A DNA stretch of 5,250 nt from Rubrobacteraceae bacterium (GTDB taxonomy: Bacteria > Actinomycetota > Rubrobacteria > Rubrobacterales > Rubrobacteraceae): assembly GCA_013698525.1 (NCBI GenBank), contig JACCSM010000163.1, positions 1-5,250 on the forward strand, read 5' to 3'. Of the stretch, positions 5,230 to 5,250 are shown one piece after another. A program made the translations under genes and the position numbers. Positions within the stretch are counted from its first letter, which is position 1. Each line of letters begins with the position of its first letter. The notes under the pieces were generated by a model. The model saw only the letters and a list, made by a program, of their open reading frames with translations. It did no database searches and had not been told where the DNA came from.

Positions 5230-5250
5230 TTTTCTTTGGCTGACTGCTGA
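5214..5250. repeat. Imperfect inverted repeat in the rmlB upstream region
   Basis: TCAGCA (5214-5219) pairs with TGCTGA (5245-5250) and GTCAGC (5221-5226) pairs with GCTGAC (5239-5244), with one unpaired A at 5220 and a 12-base T-rich loop. This gives 12 bp of stem with a single bulge. It reuses two of the octamer units as one arm. It reaches the last base of the window and may be longer. Possible roles are an operator, or a terminator hairpin for an unseen neighbouring gene. Confidence 0.6.

Noticed and set aside
5198..5250. Edge of a CRISPR array
   Set aside because: Units are 8 bases with no spacers; this is a simple tandem repeat, not CRISPR.

Overview
This 5,250-base window is high-GC bacterial chromosomal DNA. 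Non-ATG starts are frequent (TTG and GTG), AGG is a common arginine codon, and the proteins (a PRC-barrel protein, a conserved TM-helix membrane protein, a GtrA protein, an rml sugar cluster) suggest a deep-branching actinobacterium such as a Rubrobacter relative. That placement is inferred from gene content and codon habit; no rRNA or marker gene is present.

The window has two converging halves. The plus-strand half (1 to about 2461) holds, in order: a TM-helix membrane protein related to the membrane part of mechanosensitive channels, apparently broken by a one-base frameshift near 261; a small PRC-barrel protein; a cold-shock-domain protein with an extra N-terminal domain; a GtrA-family membrane protein whose GTG start overlaps the preceding stop; and a small unrecognised ORF with a good ribosome binding site. 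Hairpins lie in front of the PRC-barrel gene (840-868) and the cold-shock-domain gene (1206-1227).

The minus-strand half (5176 down to about 2449) is a tightly packed operon: rmlB, rmlA, rmlC, then the N-terminal part of a PPOX-type (probable F420- or flavin-dependent) oxidoreductase. rmlB/rmlA and rmlA/rmlC overlap by 4 bases, and only one base separates rmlC from the oxidoreductase start. RmlA, RmlB and RmlC turn glucose-1-phosphate and dTTP into dTDP-4-keto-L-rhamnose. rmlD, which completes dTDP-L-rhamnose, is not in the window. The PPOX gene loses family similarity after about 72 codons, close to where the two halves meet, which suggests a rearrangement or deletion junction there.

The leader before rmlB (5177-5250) is visibly less GC-rich. 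It carries four exact-period octamer units built on TCAGC plus an imperfect inverted repeat, and is the clearest structure that genes do not explain. GtrA proteins usually move lipid-linked sugars across the membrane, so gtrA beside rml genes fits a cell-surface polysaccharide locus, although the two are in opposite orientation. I see no RNA gene, CRISPR array, insertion sequence or obvious new defence system.
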